Source: Xenorhabdus innexi (GTDB lineage Bacteria > Pseudomonadota > Gammaproteobacteria > Enterobacterales > Enterobacteriaceae). Taken from it: a stretch of DNA of 64,000 nt. Each line of letters starts with the position of its first letter. Position 1 is the stretch's first letter. Under the pieces are notes generated by a model, which saw nothing but the letters and a program-made list of their open reading frames with translations, made no database searches and was not told where the DNA came from. Below are positions 28,003 to 36,954 of the stretch, in pieces. Where the stretch lies: positions 52,775 through 116,774 of the forward strand of contig NZ_NIBU01000010.1 of assembly GCF_002632485.1 (NCBI RefSeq), read 5' to 3'. Made by a program: the position numbers and the translations under genes.

Positions 28003-28596
28003 ATGCATGAATCAATAGAAAAAATTGAGATACTAAAAGGAAAATCAAAGCACATAAAAACATATCCCAATTTTGATAAAAGCATCATATTGAAAAATAT
28101 GGGTAAAATACCCGGAGAAGTGGATAAAGAACATTTGGAATTTTTGATGCTTACTAATGGTGTATCTATTTTAGATTATTGCTTTCCTGGTTTAAAAAAT
28201 AATCAACTAGGTGTTAATGTATATGAGCTAATGATGGAACTATGGCAAAAAGATAACTTACTTACATTAAGATTTTGGGGAATTGCAGGAACAAGTACTA
28301 GTGAATATTTTGGCTATTTAGATAAAAAAAATGACACTGGAGGCCACTATATAGGCTATTATAGTTCAAATGAACCAGAAAAAGTTCATCTTGTTTCATC
28401 ATCATTTTCAATTTTCATGTATAAATTTCTATTCCAAATTAATCGTGTAATAGAAAATAATATTAATGCTTTAGGCATTGATGACAACAGTTGGTTTCTT
28501 GATATTAAAAATTTAATTAAATTAGATGTTGAAATGGAAAGATATATTTCATCTGTTAATAACAATACAGAGTATTTATCCACTATTTATAAATAA
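28003..28596 (+). CDS. SMI1/KNR4 (SUKH)-like immunity protein
   Basis: Protein of 197 residues, AT-rich like many immunity genes. Residues 25-110 follow the SUKH pattern: KIPGEVDKEHLEFLMLTNG, then VSILDYCFPGLKN, and FGYLDKKNDTGGHYIGYYS further on. SUKH proteins neutralise nuclease-type contact-dependent and Rhs toxins. It starts 2 bp after the stop of the toxin relic, the standard toxin-immunity arrangement, and is intact although the toxin is wrecked, so it may be kept as an orphan defence against siblings. Subfamily assignment is by motif reading only. Confidence 0.7.
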   Translation: MHESIEKIEILKGKSKHIKTYPNFDKSIILKNMGKIPGEVDKEHLEFLMLTNGVSILDYCFPGLKNNQLGVNVYELMMELWQKDNLLTLRFWGIAGTSTSEYFGYLDKKNDTGGHYIGYYSSNEPEKVHLVSSSFSIFMYKFLFQINRVIENNINALGIDDNSWFLDIKNLIKLDVEMERYISSVNNNTEYLSTIYK

Positions 28597-28633
28597 TGTA
28601 AATAGTATTTACTTAATAAAGTCGATTTTGATC

Positions 28634-28679
28634 AAAACTGCCCGATGTAACTATTTAAGTTAATCACTCGGGCAGTTTT
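28634..28679. terminator. Bidirectional terminator, right edge of accessory island
   Basis: Perfect 12-bp stem AAAACTGCCCGA / TCGGGCAGTTTT with a 22-base loop, between the immunity gene and exbD which converge. Its first 13 bases are identical to those of the hairpin at 25541. Confidence 0.85.
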
Positions 28680-28710
28680 ATTATTCAGATTGGGTTAACC
28701 ACTGACTAGG

Positions 28711-29136
28711 CTATTTAGCCTCTACTGCTTCCATCCCAACCAGACCGACTTTCAGGTATCCGGCCTTACGCAGAGCATCCATCACGCTCATCAGCGTTTC
28801 ATAATCGACAGTCTTATCCGCCTGGAAGAAGATCGTGGTTTCTTTATTGGATTGCGTTGTCTGATCCAGTACCGAGGATAATTTATCACGCTCAACTTGT
28901 TGATCACCGACGTATAACTGCTGATCCGCTTTCACTGTCAGAAAGACCGGCTTCTCCGGGCGTGGTTGTGGTTTGGCGGTTGATGCCGGTAAATCAACTT
29001 TAATATCAACTGTTGCCAGCGGTGCTGCCACCATGAAGATGATCAGCAGCACTAACATGACGTCAATAAATGGCGTAACGTTGATTTCGTGTAATTCACC
29101 GCTATCGTCCAAATCTTCATTAAGACGTATTGCCAT
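28711..29136 (-). CDS. exbD: TonB-system energy transducer ExbD
   Basis: Inner-membrane protein of 141 residues, the E. coli length, with one N-terminal membrane span (FIDVMLVLLIIFMVAAPLAT) that carries the essential Asp of the proton path, and a periplasmic domain. With ExbB it harnesses the proton gradient to drive TonB-dependent uptake of siderophores and vitamin B12. It lies 11 bp after exbB on the same strand, so they form an operon. A strong terminator follows. Confidence 0.97.
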   Translation of the reverse strand: MAIRLNEDLDDSGELHEINVTPFIDVMLVLLIIFMVAAPLATVDIKVDLPASTAKPQPRPEKPVFLTVKADQQLYVGDQQVERDKLSSVLDQTTQSNKETTIFFQADKTVDYETLMSVMDALRKAGYLKVGLVGMEAVEAK

Positions 29137-29147
29137 AATTAATTACC

Positions 29148-30161
29148 TTACTCTGCTTTGTCAGCTTTTTTGTCAGCCAAGTCCAGATCACGACCCAGCA
29201 ACAGGATTGCCTGTGCAGCCGTGTCTCCGACCTGTCCGCGATACGATGAAATCACACGGGCAAAAACGTTATAGATAACAACCGCCGGAATTGCCGCGAC
29301 CAGACCCAACGCAGTTGCCAGCAGTGCTTCGGCAATACCCGGAGCAACAACGGCAAGGTTGGTGGTTTGCGAGTGAGCGATACCAATGAAGCTGTTCATG
29401 ATCCCCCAGACTGTACCGAACAGGCCGACAAACGGGGAAATTGCGCCAATAGTTGCCAGATAGCCGTTACCACGCCCCATATGACGGCTGATTGCCGCAA
29501 CTGCGCGCTCCATACGGAATGCGGTGCGATCTTTGGTTCCGTCTTTGTCAGTGCTTTCAGCAGATAAGTTGCGCTCAGACTGTGCTTCATTCAATAACAA
29601 ACGGCTGATGCTGTTTTTACCGAAATCTGCGGCAATTTTTGTGGCGGTGTCCAGATTAGCAACATCAACCAGTGCCTGTTGTTCTTTGCGCAAACGGCGA
29701 CGAGCTATTAACAGTTCGCTTCCTTTGGAGAAAAAGAGTGCCCATGTAATGACGGAAGCAATCACCAGACCAATCATGACGCTTTTTACCACAGCATCCG
29801 CATTCTGATACATGCCAAAAACGGAAAGGTCTGTGGCAAAACCACCGGACAGCTTTTCAACTTCTACCGCAGCCGCTGTTTCTACTGCACCGCCCTCTGT
29901 TACCTCAGTCACTTCGGTAGTGACAGCTTGCTGTTCAGCCATTGCAGGAGTATCTGTTTTCTGAGCTTCGGTTTGCGGCGTATCTGCTTTTGCCTCTCCC
30001 GCTTGCAGAACCGGAGAAGACTCCGGTGTTGCCGGAGCAGCAACCTGACTTTCTGGCGCAGCAGCCGTTGTTGTTGGTGCGGTATCAGCCGGTACGGAAT
30101 CAGCCCATGCTGAGCTTGTTAACCCGAGTGCCAATAGAATAGAAGCTGTCAAATTACGCAT
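29148..30161 (-). CDS. exbB: TonB-system proton channel ExbB (long form)
   Basis: MotA/TolQ/ExbB family protein of 337 residues, about 90 longer than E. coli ExbB. The extra part is N-terminal: a cleavable signal peptide (to about SSAWA) and a Pro/Ala/Thr/Glu-rich periplasmic stretch to about residue 105. Three membrane spans follow, with the conserved GLFGTVWGIMNSF and ATALGLVAAIPAVVIYN blocks. It works with ExbD and TonB at the inner membrane. It is divergent from metC as in E. coli; a Fur-like box in the gap fits iron control. Confidence 0.96.
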   Translation of the reverse strand: MRNLTASILLALGLTSSAWADSVPADTAPTTTAAAPESQVAAPATPESSPVLQAGEAKADTPQTEAQKTDTPAMAEQQAVTTEVTEVTEGGAVETAAAVEVEKLSGGFATDLSVFGMYQNADAVVKSVMIGLVIASVITWALFFSKGSELLIARRRLRKEQQALVDVANLDTATKIAADFGKNSISRLLLNEAQSERNLSAESTDKDGTKDRTAFRMERAVAAISRHMGRGNGYLATIGAISPFVGLFGTVWGIMNSFIGIAHSQTTNLAVVAPGIAEALLATALGLVAAIPAVVIYNVFARVISSYRGQVGDTAAQAILLLGRDLDLADKKADKAE

Positions 30162-30549
30162 CAGTTAGCCTTACTCTCTTTCTTATCAATTCTGTTATTT
30201 AGCAGTAAAATTCTCATATTCATCCTGCTAATCCTAATATTCCTGAGCTATCGCTCACTTTTCCATCTGATAGGGTTTCGTTTAACCCGGCTTCATGTTT
30301 CGAGCATGTCAGTGGAAAAAACCGTTCCAAATAATATCAGACATTGAGCGATTTGATAGTAATTATCATTACTATTTAATAAAAAAGTGGTAATGAAAAG
30401 AGGCTATTCCATCAGTTTCTTATTTTTTTACTGCTCATTCTCACCTTGAATTTTTGTCAAGTTGTCAGAATCCCTTTGTAAAAAACATGACAAATCTTTT
30501 AACTTGCTAATGATTATTTAAACAATCACGGTAGAGTTGGGGGGATTAT
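30162..30549. other. exbB-metC divergent regulatory region
   Basis: 388 bp, AT-rich, without a gene. It contains the Fur-like site at 30355-30373. Promoters for both genes are expected here; no further element was recognised. Confidence 0.5.
30355..30373. promoter_or_regulatory. Fur-like box
   Basis: GATAGTAATTATCATTACT matches 14 of 19 positions of the Fur consensus, and its core TAGTAAT-TATC-ATTACTA is a perfect inverted repeat. Position between exbB and metC fits iron repression of exbBD. Confidence 0.6.
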
Positions 30550-31743
30550 ATGTCAGAAAAGAAATTGGAAACCAGACTGGTCGAACTCGGGAGAAAACGT
30601 AAATTCACGCTGGGGGCTGTTAATCCTATTATCCAGCGCACGTCATCCGTTATTTTCGAAACAGTTGAAGATCTGAAACATGCTATAAAGAATCGGTCTA
30701 ACGGTGAGCTGTTCTATGGGCGTCGTGGTACTCTGACACATTTTGCTTTTCAGGAAGCCATGGCTGAACTGGAAAATGGCGCAGGTTGTGCTCTTTATCC
30801 TTCCGGTACTGCTGCTATTACCAACAGCATTCTGGCATTTGTAGAGACAGGTGATCACGTTCTGATAACTGGTACAGCTTATGAGCCAACTCAGGAATTT
30901 TGCAATCGTGTTCTGAAAAAGATGGATATCTCTACGGATTATTTTGATCCACTCATCGGCGAAGACATTGTCACGCTCATCCGGCCAAATACAAAAGTTA
31001 TCTTTTTAGAATCCCCCGGCTCTCTCACAATGGAAGTTCAGGATGTTCCTTCCATTGTACAGGCAGCCCGGAAGGTGAATCCCGATATTGTTATTATGAT
31101 CGATAATACTTGGGCCGCAGGTGTTCTTTTCAGAGCGCTGGATTTTGGTGTCGATATTTCCATTCAGTCCGCGACAAAATATATTATCGGTCATTCAGAT
31201 GGCATGCTTGGTACGGCTGTCGCCAATAAACGTTGTTGGGATCAATTACGGGAAAATTCTTATTTGATGGGGCAGGTGGCTGATCCTGATACGGTTTACT
31301 CTGCAAACCGCGGGTTACATACTCTGGCTGTCCGCTTAAAGCAACATGAAGAAAGCAGCCTGATCATTGCTAAATGGCTCTCCCAGCGCCCTGAAGTCGC
31401 AGAAGTTTATCACCCTGCGCTGTCTTCCTGTCCCGGCCATGATTATTTCCGGCGCGATTTTATCGGTTCCAGCGGGCTGTTCTCTTTCCTGCTGAATGTC
31501 AACCTGACTTCCGAACAACTCTCTGAATATCTGGATAATATGCAATATTTTAAAATGGCATTTTCCTGGGGAGGGTTTGAATCATTAATTCTTGGCATTT
31601 CACCTGAATCTCTCGCAACTCTGCGTAATTATCATTTTACAAAAAAAACAGGAACGTTAATTCGCGTACATATCGGGCTGGAAAACCCTCAGGATTTAAT
31701 TAATGATCTGGAGGCTGGCTTTACTCGCATTGCTCTGAGTTAA
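30550..31743 (+). CDS. metC: Cystathionine beta-lyase
   Basis: PLP enzyme of 397 residues that cleaves cystathionine to homocysteine, pyruvate and ammonia in methionine synthesis. The Cys/Met-metabolism PLP family signature is clear: [17 protein letters not shown] (cofactor phosphate site), [12 protein letters not shown] and the Schiff-base Lys in [16 protein letters not shown]. Length matches E. coli MetC (395). It is divergent from exbB as in E. coli. A G-rich ribosome site precedes the ATG at 30550. Confidence 0.96.
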   Translation: MSEKKLETRLVELGRKRKFTLGAVNPIIQRTSSVIFETVEDLKHAIKNRSNGELFYGRRGTLTHFAFQEAMAELENGAGCALYPSGTAAITNSILAFVETGDHVLITGTAYEPTQEFCNRVLKKMDISTDYFDPLIGEDIVTLIRPNTKVIFLESPGSLTMEVQDVPSIVQAARKVNPDIVIMIDNTWAAGVLFRALDFGVDISIQSATKYIIGHSDGMLGTAVANKRCWDQLRENSYLMGQVADPDTVYSANRGLHTLAVRLKQHEESSLIIAKWLSQRPEVAEVYHPALSSCPGHDYFRRDFIGSSGLFSFLLNVNLTSEQLSEYLDNMQYFKMAFSWGGFESLILGISPESLATLRNYHFTKKTGTLIRVHIGLENPQDLINDLEAGFTRIALS

Positions 31744-31756
31744 CTGTATTTATGTT

Positions 31757-31838
31757 TATACTCTTCGTCTTACAGGTGACCGTTTTGTTGGCAGCTCTCC
31801 CCTGCCACTACGATGTATCTTGTAACCCATCGGGTATA
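31757..31838 (-). repeat. Short ERIC-type element (about 82 bp)
   Basis: Read on the minus strand it begins TATACCCGATGGGTTACA and ends AAGACGAAGAGTATA, the two ends of the 127-bp element seen at 57391-57517. The central GGGAGCATAGATAACTATG palindrome is missing. It lies between metC and yghB. Confidence 0.6.
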
Positions 31839-31975
31839 TGCTGAATCAAATCAACTATCCTGCTGCCGTTTTGCGGTACACTGGAACACATGGACTTGTG
31901 TGATTCATTTGTTTGTATGACACTGGTTGTACAAAATTTGTCACGAAGATATTGTACCGAAATTACAGGATAATT

Positions 31976-32647
31976 ATGGAAACGTTAAGCGGGATCGTGC
32001 AGGCTCTTTGGCAGCATGACTTTACCCTACTCGCCAATCCGGATGTCATCTGGGTTATTTATAGTGTTATTTTCGCCACACTGCTATTGGAAAACGGTTT
32101 ACTGCCTGCCGCATTTCTGCCCGGTGATTCTCTTCTGATCCTCACCGGTGCTTTAATTGCTAAAGGCGTCATGAGTTTTGTCCCGACTGTTATATTATTG
32201 ACGATTGCTGCCAGTCTCGGATGCTGGTTGGGGTATTTACAGGGGCGCTGGCTGGGACACACCCGGATTATCAAAAACTGGCTATTTCAGCTTCCGGCAG
32301 AGCAGCGCCAGCGGGCGAATGTTTTATTTGCCAAACACGGTTTAGCGGCGTTACTCATCGGGCGCTTCCTCGCTTTTATCCGTACTCTCTTACCAACCTT
32401 CGCAGGTATTTCCGGCCTGAACAGCAAACGCTTTCAATTTTTTAATTGGTTAAGCGGCTTTTTATGGGTCATCATAATCGTGAGTTTTGGTTATGCCCTG
32501 AATCAGATCCCTTTTGTCATAGAGCATCAGGATTTGGTTATGAATATTTTGATGGTTTTGCCGATCATTCTGTTAATCAGCGGGCTCAGCGCTTCTTTAT
32601 TGATGTACTGGCGCCATAAAAAAGCATCATCAAAAAAAAGTAAGTGA
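31976..32647 (+). CDS. yghB: DedA-family inner-membrane protein YghB
   Basis: Membrane protein of 223 residues (E. coli YghB 219). ATG at 31976 is chosen because AGGA lies just upstream and the protein then aligns with E. coli; the frame is open further upstream. DedA hallmarks: [33 protein letters not shown] and [19 protein letters not shown] with the conserved Arg. DedA proteins act in lipid (undecaprenyl phosphate) flipping, proton-motive-force balance and cell division. It follows metC as in E. coli, after a short ERIC element. Confidence 0.95.
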   Translation: METLSGIVQALWQHDFTLLANPDVIWVIYSVIFATLLLENGLLPAAFLPGDSLLILTGALIAKGVMSFVPTVILLTIAASLGCWLGYLQGRWLGHTRIIKNWLFQLPAEQRQRANVLFAKHGLAALLIGRFLAFIRTLLPTFAGISGLNSKRFQFFNWLSGFLWVIIIVSFGYALNQIPFVIEHQDLVMNILMVLPIILLISGLSASLLMYWRHKKASSKKSK

Positions 32648-32892
32648 GCATATCGGTAATTCACCGCGACCGCCAAAACCACGCGATTTTTTCCAGTTAT
32701 TAACTTATCAGCAAAAAAAATTAAACAATCCGGGTCCACTCAAATAGCATCATAACCGTCAATCATCTGACATTAAGATACATGATTTTGCATAGAGTGG
32801 ACTCTGTCACTGCAATAAACCGACATAACTCAATAACCGAATGTTAAGACATGGGAAAAGTTTATGTTATTCAGCCAGTAAGGATTGTTATT

Positions 32893-34053
32893 ATGCAAAA
32901 CTTCACTCTATACACTCCCACCAAAGTCATTTTCGGTAAAGGGCAGATAGCCCAGTTACGTAATGAAATACATCCGGATGCCAGAATATTATTACTTTAT
33001 GGTGGTGGCAGTATTAAAAATAATGGTGTTCTTTCACAGGTTCATGCTGCACTGAAAGGCTACTCCGTTGAGGAGTTCAGCGGAATTGAACCGAACCCTG
33101 CCTATGAAACTCTCATCAAAGCTGTAGAATATATACGCGAGCACGATATCAATTACTTACTGGCTGTAGGAGGCGGTTCGGTCATTGATGGTACAAAATT
33201 CGTTGCTGCTGCTGTTAATTATCCCGGTGAAGATTTATGGGAGATTTTGGCAACCGGTGGTGCAAATATCACCTCTGCACTTCCGTTCTCATGTGTTCTG
33301 ACATTACCTGCCACTGGCTCTGAAACAAATAATATTTCGGTGGTCAGCCGCCTGAAAACACACGATAAGCAGCATTTCGCATCGCCCTTTATTTATCCCA
33401 AAGTCGCCATTCTCGATCCTGAAGTCACTTACTCGCTGCCTCCCCGCCAGACCGCAAATGGTGTTGTAGACGCATTTGTACATACACTGGAGCAATACCT
33501 GACTTACCCTGCTGATGCGAAAGTTCAGGATCGCTATGCTGAAAGTTTGCTTCTCACATTACTGGAGGAAGGGCCAAAGGTACTGAAAGCCCCAGAGAAT
33601 TATGATGCACGGGCTAATGTTATGTGGGCGGCAACTCAAGCTCTCAATGGGCTTATAGGTGCCGGAGTTCCGCAGGATTGGGCCACTCATATGCTGGCAC
33701 ATCAGCTGACAGCTTTTCACAATTTGGATCACGCTCAGACACTGGCGATTATTTTGCCGCATCTTTTACAGGAAAAACGCGATACTAAACACGCAAAACT
33801 CCTGCAATATGCTGAGCGTATCTGGAACTTTACAGAAGGAACGGAAGAACAACGCATTAATCAGGCAATCCATGCCACCCGTGAATTTTTTGAAAGTCTC
33901 GGTGTGAAAACCCATTTTTCTGATTATCAGCTTGATGGCAGCTCTATACCGGGAATGCTCCAAAAACTAGAACAGCAGGGTTTGGTTGCTTTAGGTGAAC
34001 ACCAGGATATTACGCTTGAAATTAGCAAGCGAATTTATGAGGCGTCCATCTGA
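32893..34053 (+). CDS. yqhD: NADPH-dependent aldehyde reductase YqhD
   Basis: Iron/zinc-type alcohol dehydrogenase of 386 residues (E. coli 387) that reduces reactive short-chain aldehydes using NADPH. Start ATG at 32893 has AAGGA upstream and aligns with E. coli; a longer frame from 32851 is ignored. Cofactor motif LLAVGGGSVIDGTKF; metal ligands in NGVVDAFVHTLEQYL, MLAHQLTAFHNLDHAQTL and LPHLL. It precedes dkgA with a 26-bp gap, as in E. coli. The AraC-type activator gene yqhC that normally sits upstream is absent, so its control must differ. Confidence 0.96.
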   Translation: MQNFTLYTPTKVIFGKGQIAQLRNEIHPDARILLLYGGGSIKNNGVLSQVHAALKGYSVEEFSGIEPNPAYETLIKAVEYIREHDINYLLAVGGGSVIDGTKFVAAAVNYPGEDLWEILATGGANITSALPFSCVLTLPATGSETNNISVVSRLKTHDKQHFASPFIYPKVAILDPEVTYSLPPRQTANGVVDAFVHTLEQYLTYPADAKVQDRYAESLLLTLLEEGPKVLKAPENYDARANVMWAATQALNGLIGAGVPQDWATHMLAHQLTAFHNLDHAQTLAIILPHLLQEKRDTKHAKLLQYAERIWNFTEGTEEQRINQAIHATREFFESLGVKTHFSDYQLDGSSIPGMLQKLEQQGLVALGEHQDITLEISKRIYEASI

Positions 34054-34079
34054 TATTCCAAAATCTGAAGGAGGTAAGA

Positions 34080-34925
34080 ATGGGTCAGCAAACAATTATT
34101 AAACTCGTTGACGGAAATCTCATGCCACAATTAGGTCTTGGTGTCTGGCAGGCGAGTAATGAACAGGTTGTTAAAGCTATCCACACCGCGCTGAGTGTTG
34201 GTTATCGTTCCATTGATACAGCGGCGATTTATCACAATGAAACGGGCGTCGGAAAAGCATTGCGGGAAAGTGATATTCCACGTGAGGAAATTTTTATCAC
34301 AACTAAGCTGTGGAATGATCGCCATCATGATGCAAAAATTGCGCTGCAAGAGAGTCTGGATAGGTTGCAGTTGGATTATATTGATCTCTTTCTCATTCAC
34401 TGGCCGGTTCCCCAGCAGGATAAGTATGTGGAAACATGGAAACAGTTTATTGAATTAAAAGAAGCGGGGCTCACCCGCAGTATCGGGGTATGTAACTTTC
34501 ATATTGAACATTTGCAGAGACTATTTTCAGAAACAGGTATTGTGCCTGCCATCAATCAAATTGAACTGCATCCCCTGATGCAACAGCGACAACTCCATTC
34601 ATGGAATGCCACGCACCACATTATTACTGAATCCTGGAGTCCGTTATCACGGGGCGGTAAAGGTGTTTTTGATCATCCATTAGTTGAAAGTCTGGCGATT
34701 AAATATGATAAAACGCCTGCTCAGATTGTTATCCGCTGGCATCTCGACAGCGGCATGATTGCTATACCCAAATCGATAACGCCTTCCCGTATTAAAGAAA
34801 ATTTTGATGTTTTTGATTTCCGGCTGGAGAAAGAGGATCTGACTACCATAGCCAGATTGGATATTGGTAAACGCCTTGGTCCCAATCCTGATACCTATAA
34901 TCTGACAGTCCTTAATTTAGGATGA
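34080..34925 (+). CDS. dkgA: 2,5-diketo-D-gluconate reductase A (aldo-keto reductase)
   Basis: Cytoplasmic NADPH-dependent aldo-keto reductase of 281 residues (E. coli DkgA 275) that reduces 2,5-diketogluconate and methylglyoxal. The catalytic tetrad is visible: Asp/Tyr in IDTAAIYHNETGVGKAL, Lys in IFITTKLWND and His in LFLIHWPVP. The cofactor loop is IAIPKSITPSRIKENF. It has a very strong GGAGG ribosome site and is probably co-transcribed with yqhD as an aldehyde-detoxification pair. Confidence 0.95.
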   Translation: MGQQTIIKLVDGNLMPQLGLGVWQASNEQVVKAIHTALSVGYRSIDTAAIYHNETGVGKALRESDIPREEIFITTKLWNDRHHDAKIALQESLDRLQLDYIDLFLIHWPVPQQDKYVETWKQFIELKEAGLTRSIGVCNFHIEHLQRLFSETGIVPAINQIELHPLMQQRQLHSWNATHHIITESWSPLSRGGKGVFDHPLVESLAIKYDKTPAQIVIRWHLDSGMIAIPKSITPSRIKENFDVFDFRLEKEDLTTIARLDIGKRLGPNPDTYNLTVLNLG

Positions 34926-34987
34926 TGCTCATTTAAAACCTCGGGGTTATCTAGCTTAATAAAATGCAAAACCGTTCCTTCATCATG

Positions 34988-35016
34988 CCTGAATTCTGTT
35001 TTATACAGAATTCAGG
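34988..35016 (+). terminator. Hairpin after dkgA
   Basis: Perfect 12-bp stem CCTGAATTCTGT / ACAGAATTCAGG with a 5-base loop, 62 bases past the stop. There is no clear U-run. Confidence 0.55.
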
Positions 35017-35105
35017 TGGTTTAAGTATGCTCATACCTGACCTTAAATTATACTTTGATTAACGGAGCGAGTATCACATACGGTTTATCTGATTGAGGAG
35101 TGCTT

Positions 35106-35495
35106 ATGTGGAGCATATCGCCGCAACGAGGATATATGAAGTGTCTGGCAAATTTTATGTCGCCGATAGAGGCTCACATTATTCTTGGCAGGATGTTATC
35201 AGAAGGTATCTATGCCCAAATAATAGATGATGGAGTGGTATGGAATAATTATATGTGTTCTCATGCCTTTGGTGGCGTGAAACTGCTGGTTCATGATTCT
35301 GAGCATAAACGTGCTGAAGAAATACTTTCTGGTATTTATGATAACCAATATTTATTAAATGAAAAGAATCCCGAGGTCAAAAGTTCTGTTTCAATGCAAC
35401 AACAGAGCAATTCGTCTGCATTGTGTAACACGACATTAGTTATATTATTATTCCTGACAATTGGTGTTGCGTTACCTTTAAAATTTAATCAGTGA
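35106..35495 (+). CDS. DUF2007-like small protein with C-terminal membrane span
   Basis: Protein of 129 residues. ATG at 35106 is chosen for GAGGAG placed 5 bases upstream. The region starting MKCLANFMSPIEAHIILG and running through HDSEHKRAEEIL resembles DUF2007, described as a putative signal-transducing domain with a ferredoxin-like fold. The C-terminal 25 residues include a hydrophobic anchor (LVILLFLTIGVALPL). The tail between is Ser/Gln-rich. No function is known; the anchor suggests the domain faces the cytoplasm from the inner membrane. Confidence 0.75.
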   Translation: MWSISPQRGYMKCLANFMSPIEAHIILGRMLSEGIYAQIIDDGVVWNNYMCSHAFGGVKLLVHDSEHKRAEEILSGIYDNQYLLNEKNPEVKSSVSMQQQSNSSALCNTTLVILLFLTIGVALPLKFNQ

Positions 35496-35766
35496 AAACC
35501 GATATGAGGTTACCGGAAAATATTCCGGTTGTCAGACTAATAATGAAAAAACTCATTAACATTATAAGAAATATAAATAATAACTATATTTACTATCTAT
35601 ATAGAGAATGAGGGCTATCTTTACTCCACCATTTTAGCTAAAGCATGAAAAAATAGACTATGCAGAGGAGGAAAGAGAACCATTTAATAAAACGAGAGGC
35701 CTTATTTATAGTGATAATCAGAAAACATTTTCATGGTGAAATTTTATAATATCGGAGTAAATGATA

Positions 35767-36042
35767 ATGACTTACATAATAATTTCTCTATTGATGCTCA
35801 TCCCTTTTTTCTTTTTAATAAAAAGATTGTTATTATCACATCGTGTTTATCACAACGTTTTAGGGATTATACTGACAATTCTGGCTATCTCTTTTCATAT
35901 GTATGTTTTCCGTTTTGAACATACTCCGTTTATCAGTAAAGTTTTTCCACATCATGCCATCATTTTTTATGGGTCAATAGCAGCAGCGTTGTTACATTGT
36001 TTAATTTATTCCATTTGCTTCAAGTTGTATTACGATAAATAG
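35767..36042 (+). CDS. Small hypothetical membrane protein
   Basis: Protein of 91 residues with three hydrophobic segments (YIIISLLMLIPFFFLI, LGIILTILAISFHMYVF, IFYGSIAAALLHCLIY). GGAG lies 9 bases before the ATG at 35767; an ATG 6 bases earlier is too close to that site. I do not recognise the family. It is followed by an 18-bp palindrome that could end transcription. It lies between the DUF2007-like gene and smp, in a spot without a counterpart in the E. coli order. Confidence 0.6.
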   Translation: MTYIIISLLMLIPFFFLIKRLLLSHRVYHNVLGIILTILAISFHMYVFRFEHTPFISKVFPHHAIIFYGSIAAALLHCLIYSICFKLYYDK

Positions 36043-36047
36043 CCACA

Positions 36048-36065
36048 AAAAACAGCGCTGTTTTT
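36048..36065 (+). terminator. Palindrome after small membrane protein gene
   Basis: AAAAACAGCGCTGTTTTT is an 18-bp perfect palindrome six bases after the stop at 36042. It would form a tight hairpin with a U-tail, so it is terminator-like. Confidence 0.5.
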
Positions 36066-36181
36066 GATACTTTGGTCAGTTGACAGTTTTGATCAATACA
36101 GCACCGTTTCTTTTTCTGCCCGGATACTTTTTCTGCAAAGAACCTTTATTTATAAAACGTGGGTTCAGGTATCAATGAAAG

Positions 36182-36838
36182 TTAACGGGTAGACTCATTT
36201 TCTTTATTATCTTCATCCGATGATTTGGTATTGGCAGTCAGCAAATAAGGTGATTGTTTCCAACGGCTGGGAGCCAGCTGTAATAAATTATGAGCCAGAA
36301 TAAAACCAATCGCCAGCGCTAGCAGCAACATGATCCTCAGCAGGTTGGTCGTGTTATCCACTTGCTTGGCTTCTGTTGCCAGCCGATGTGTATCCAGAGT
36401 CAGGCGCAGAAAACCTTTAGGTTTATTTTTGCCCGGTATAGGAACCACAATTTGCTGATTGAAATAACTGCCTGCTTTTTTTCCATCCAAAGATAACCGC
36501 TCCCGGACAGCAACCAATTCACCACTCCGAGCGATCTGTGTGCCGTTTTCCAGATAAACGCTGGCATCGAGAATACGACTTTTATTGGTCAAATAGTTAA
36601 GATTATCCATAATTTTTTGATTATTGACTTCCTTGCTGCCATTCTCCATATCAGCAGACAGGCTGAATGCAACCTGTTTTGCCAGTGTCCTTGCCAGATC
36701 TTCAAACTGATCCATATGAGCCTGTTGTTGTGAACGGCTAAAATAGGATACACCCTGCATCAACAAGACCAATAATGCTATACATATTAAGATAATCGCA
36801 GTCTTGTGCAGCCGAAATTTCAGTTTTGCTTTACTCAT
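36182..36838 (-). CDS. smp: Membrane protein Smp (YtjB)
   Basis: Inner-membrane protein of 218 residues with two membrane spans (about 13-32 and 168-186) around a periplasmic domain, and a charged cytoplasmic tail. Matches Smp/YtjB by RLHKTAIILICIALLVLLMQ, FEDLARTLAKQVAFSL and the second span followed by PSRWKQSPYLLT. It is divergent from serB, exactly as in E. coli. The domain resembles periplasmic sensor parts of haemolysin-regulator type; its biochemical role is not established. Confidence 0.92.
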   Translation of the reverse strand: MSKAKLKFRLHKTAIILICIALLVLLMQGVSYFSRSQQQAHMDQFEDLARTLAKQVAFSLSADMENGSKEVNNQKIMDNLNYLTNKSRILDASVYLENGTQIARSGELVAVRERLSLDGKKAGSYFNQQIVVPIPGKNKPKGFLRLTLDTHRLATEAKQVDNTTNLLRIMLLLALAIGFILAHNLLQLAPSRWKQSPYLLTANTKSSDEDNKENESTR

Positions 36839-36954
36839 AGTTATCCCACCTAATGCTCGTTACATTCCATGTTGCCAGATGCAGTAGTGATAGGATAGTT
36901 TGAAAAGCATTTTTTGCCTGCCCCAATTACATGGAATTACAGGAGTCGATATTC

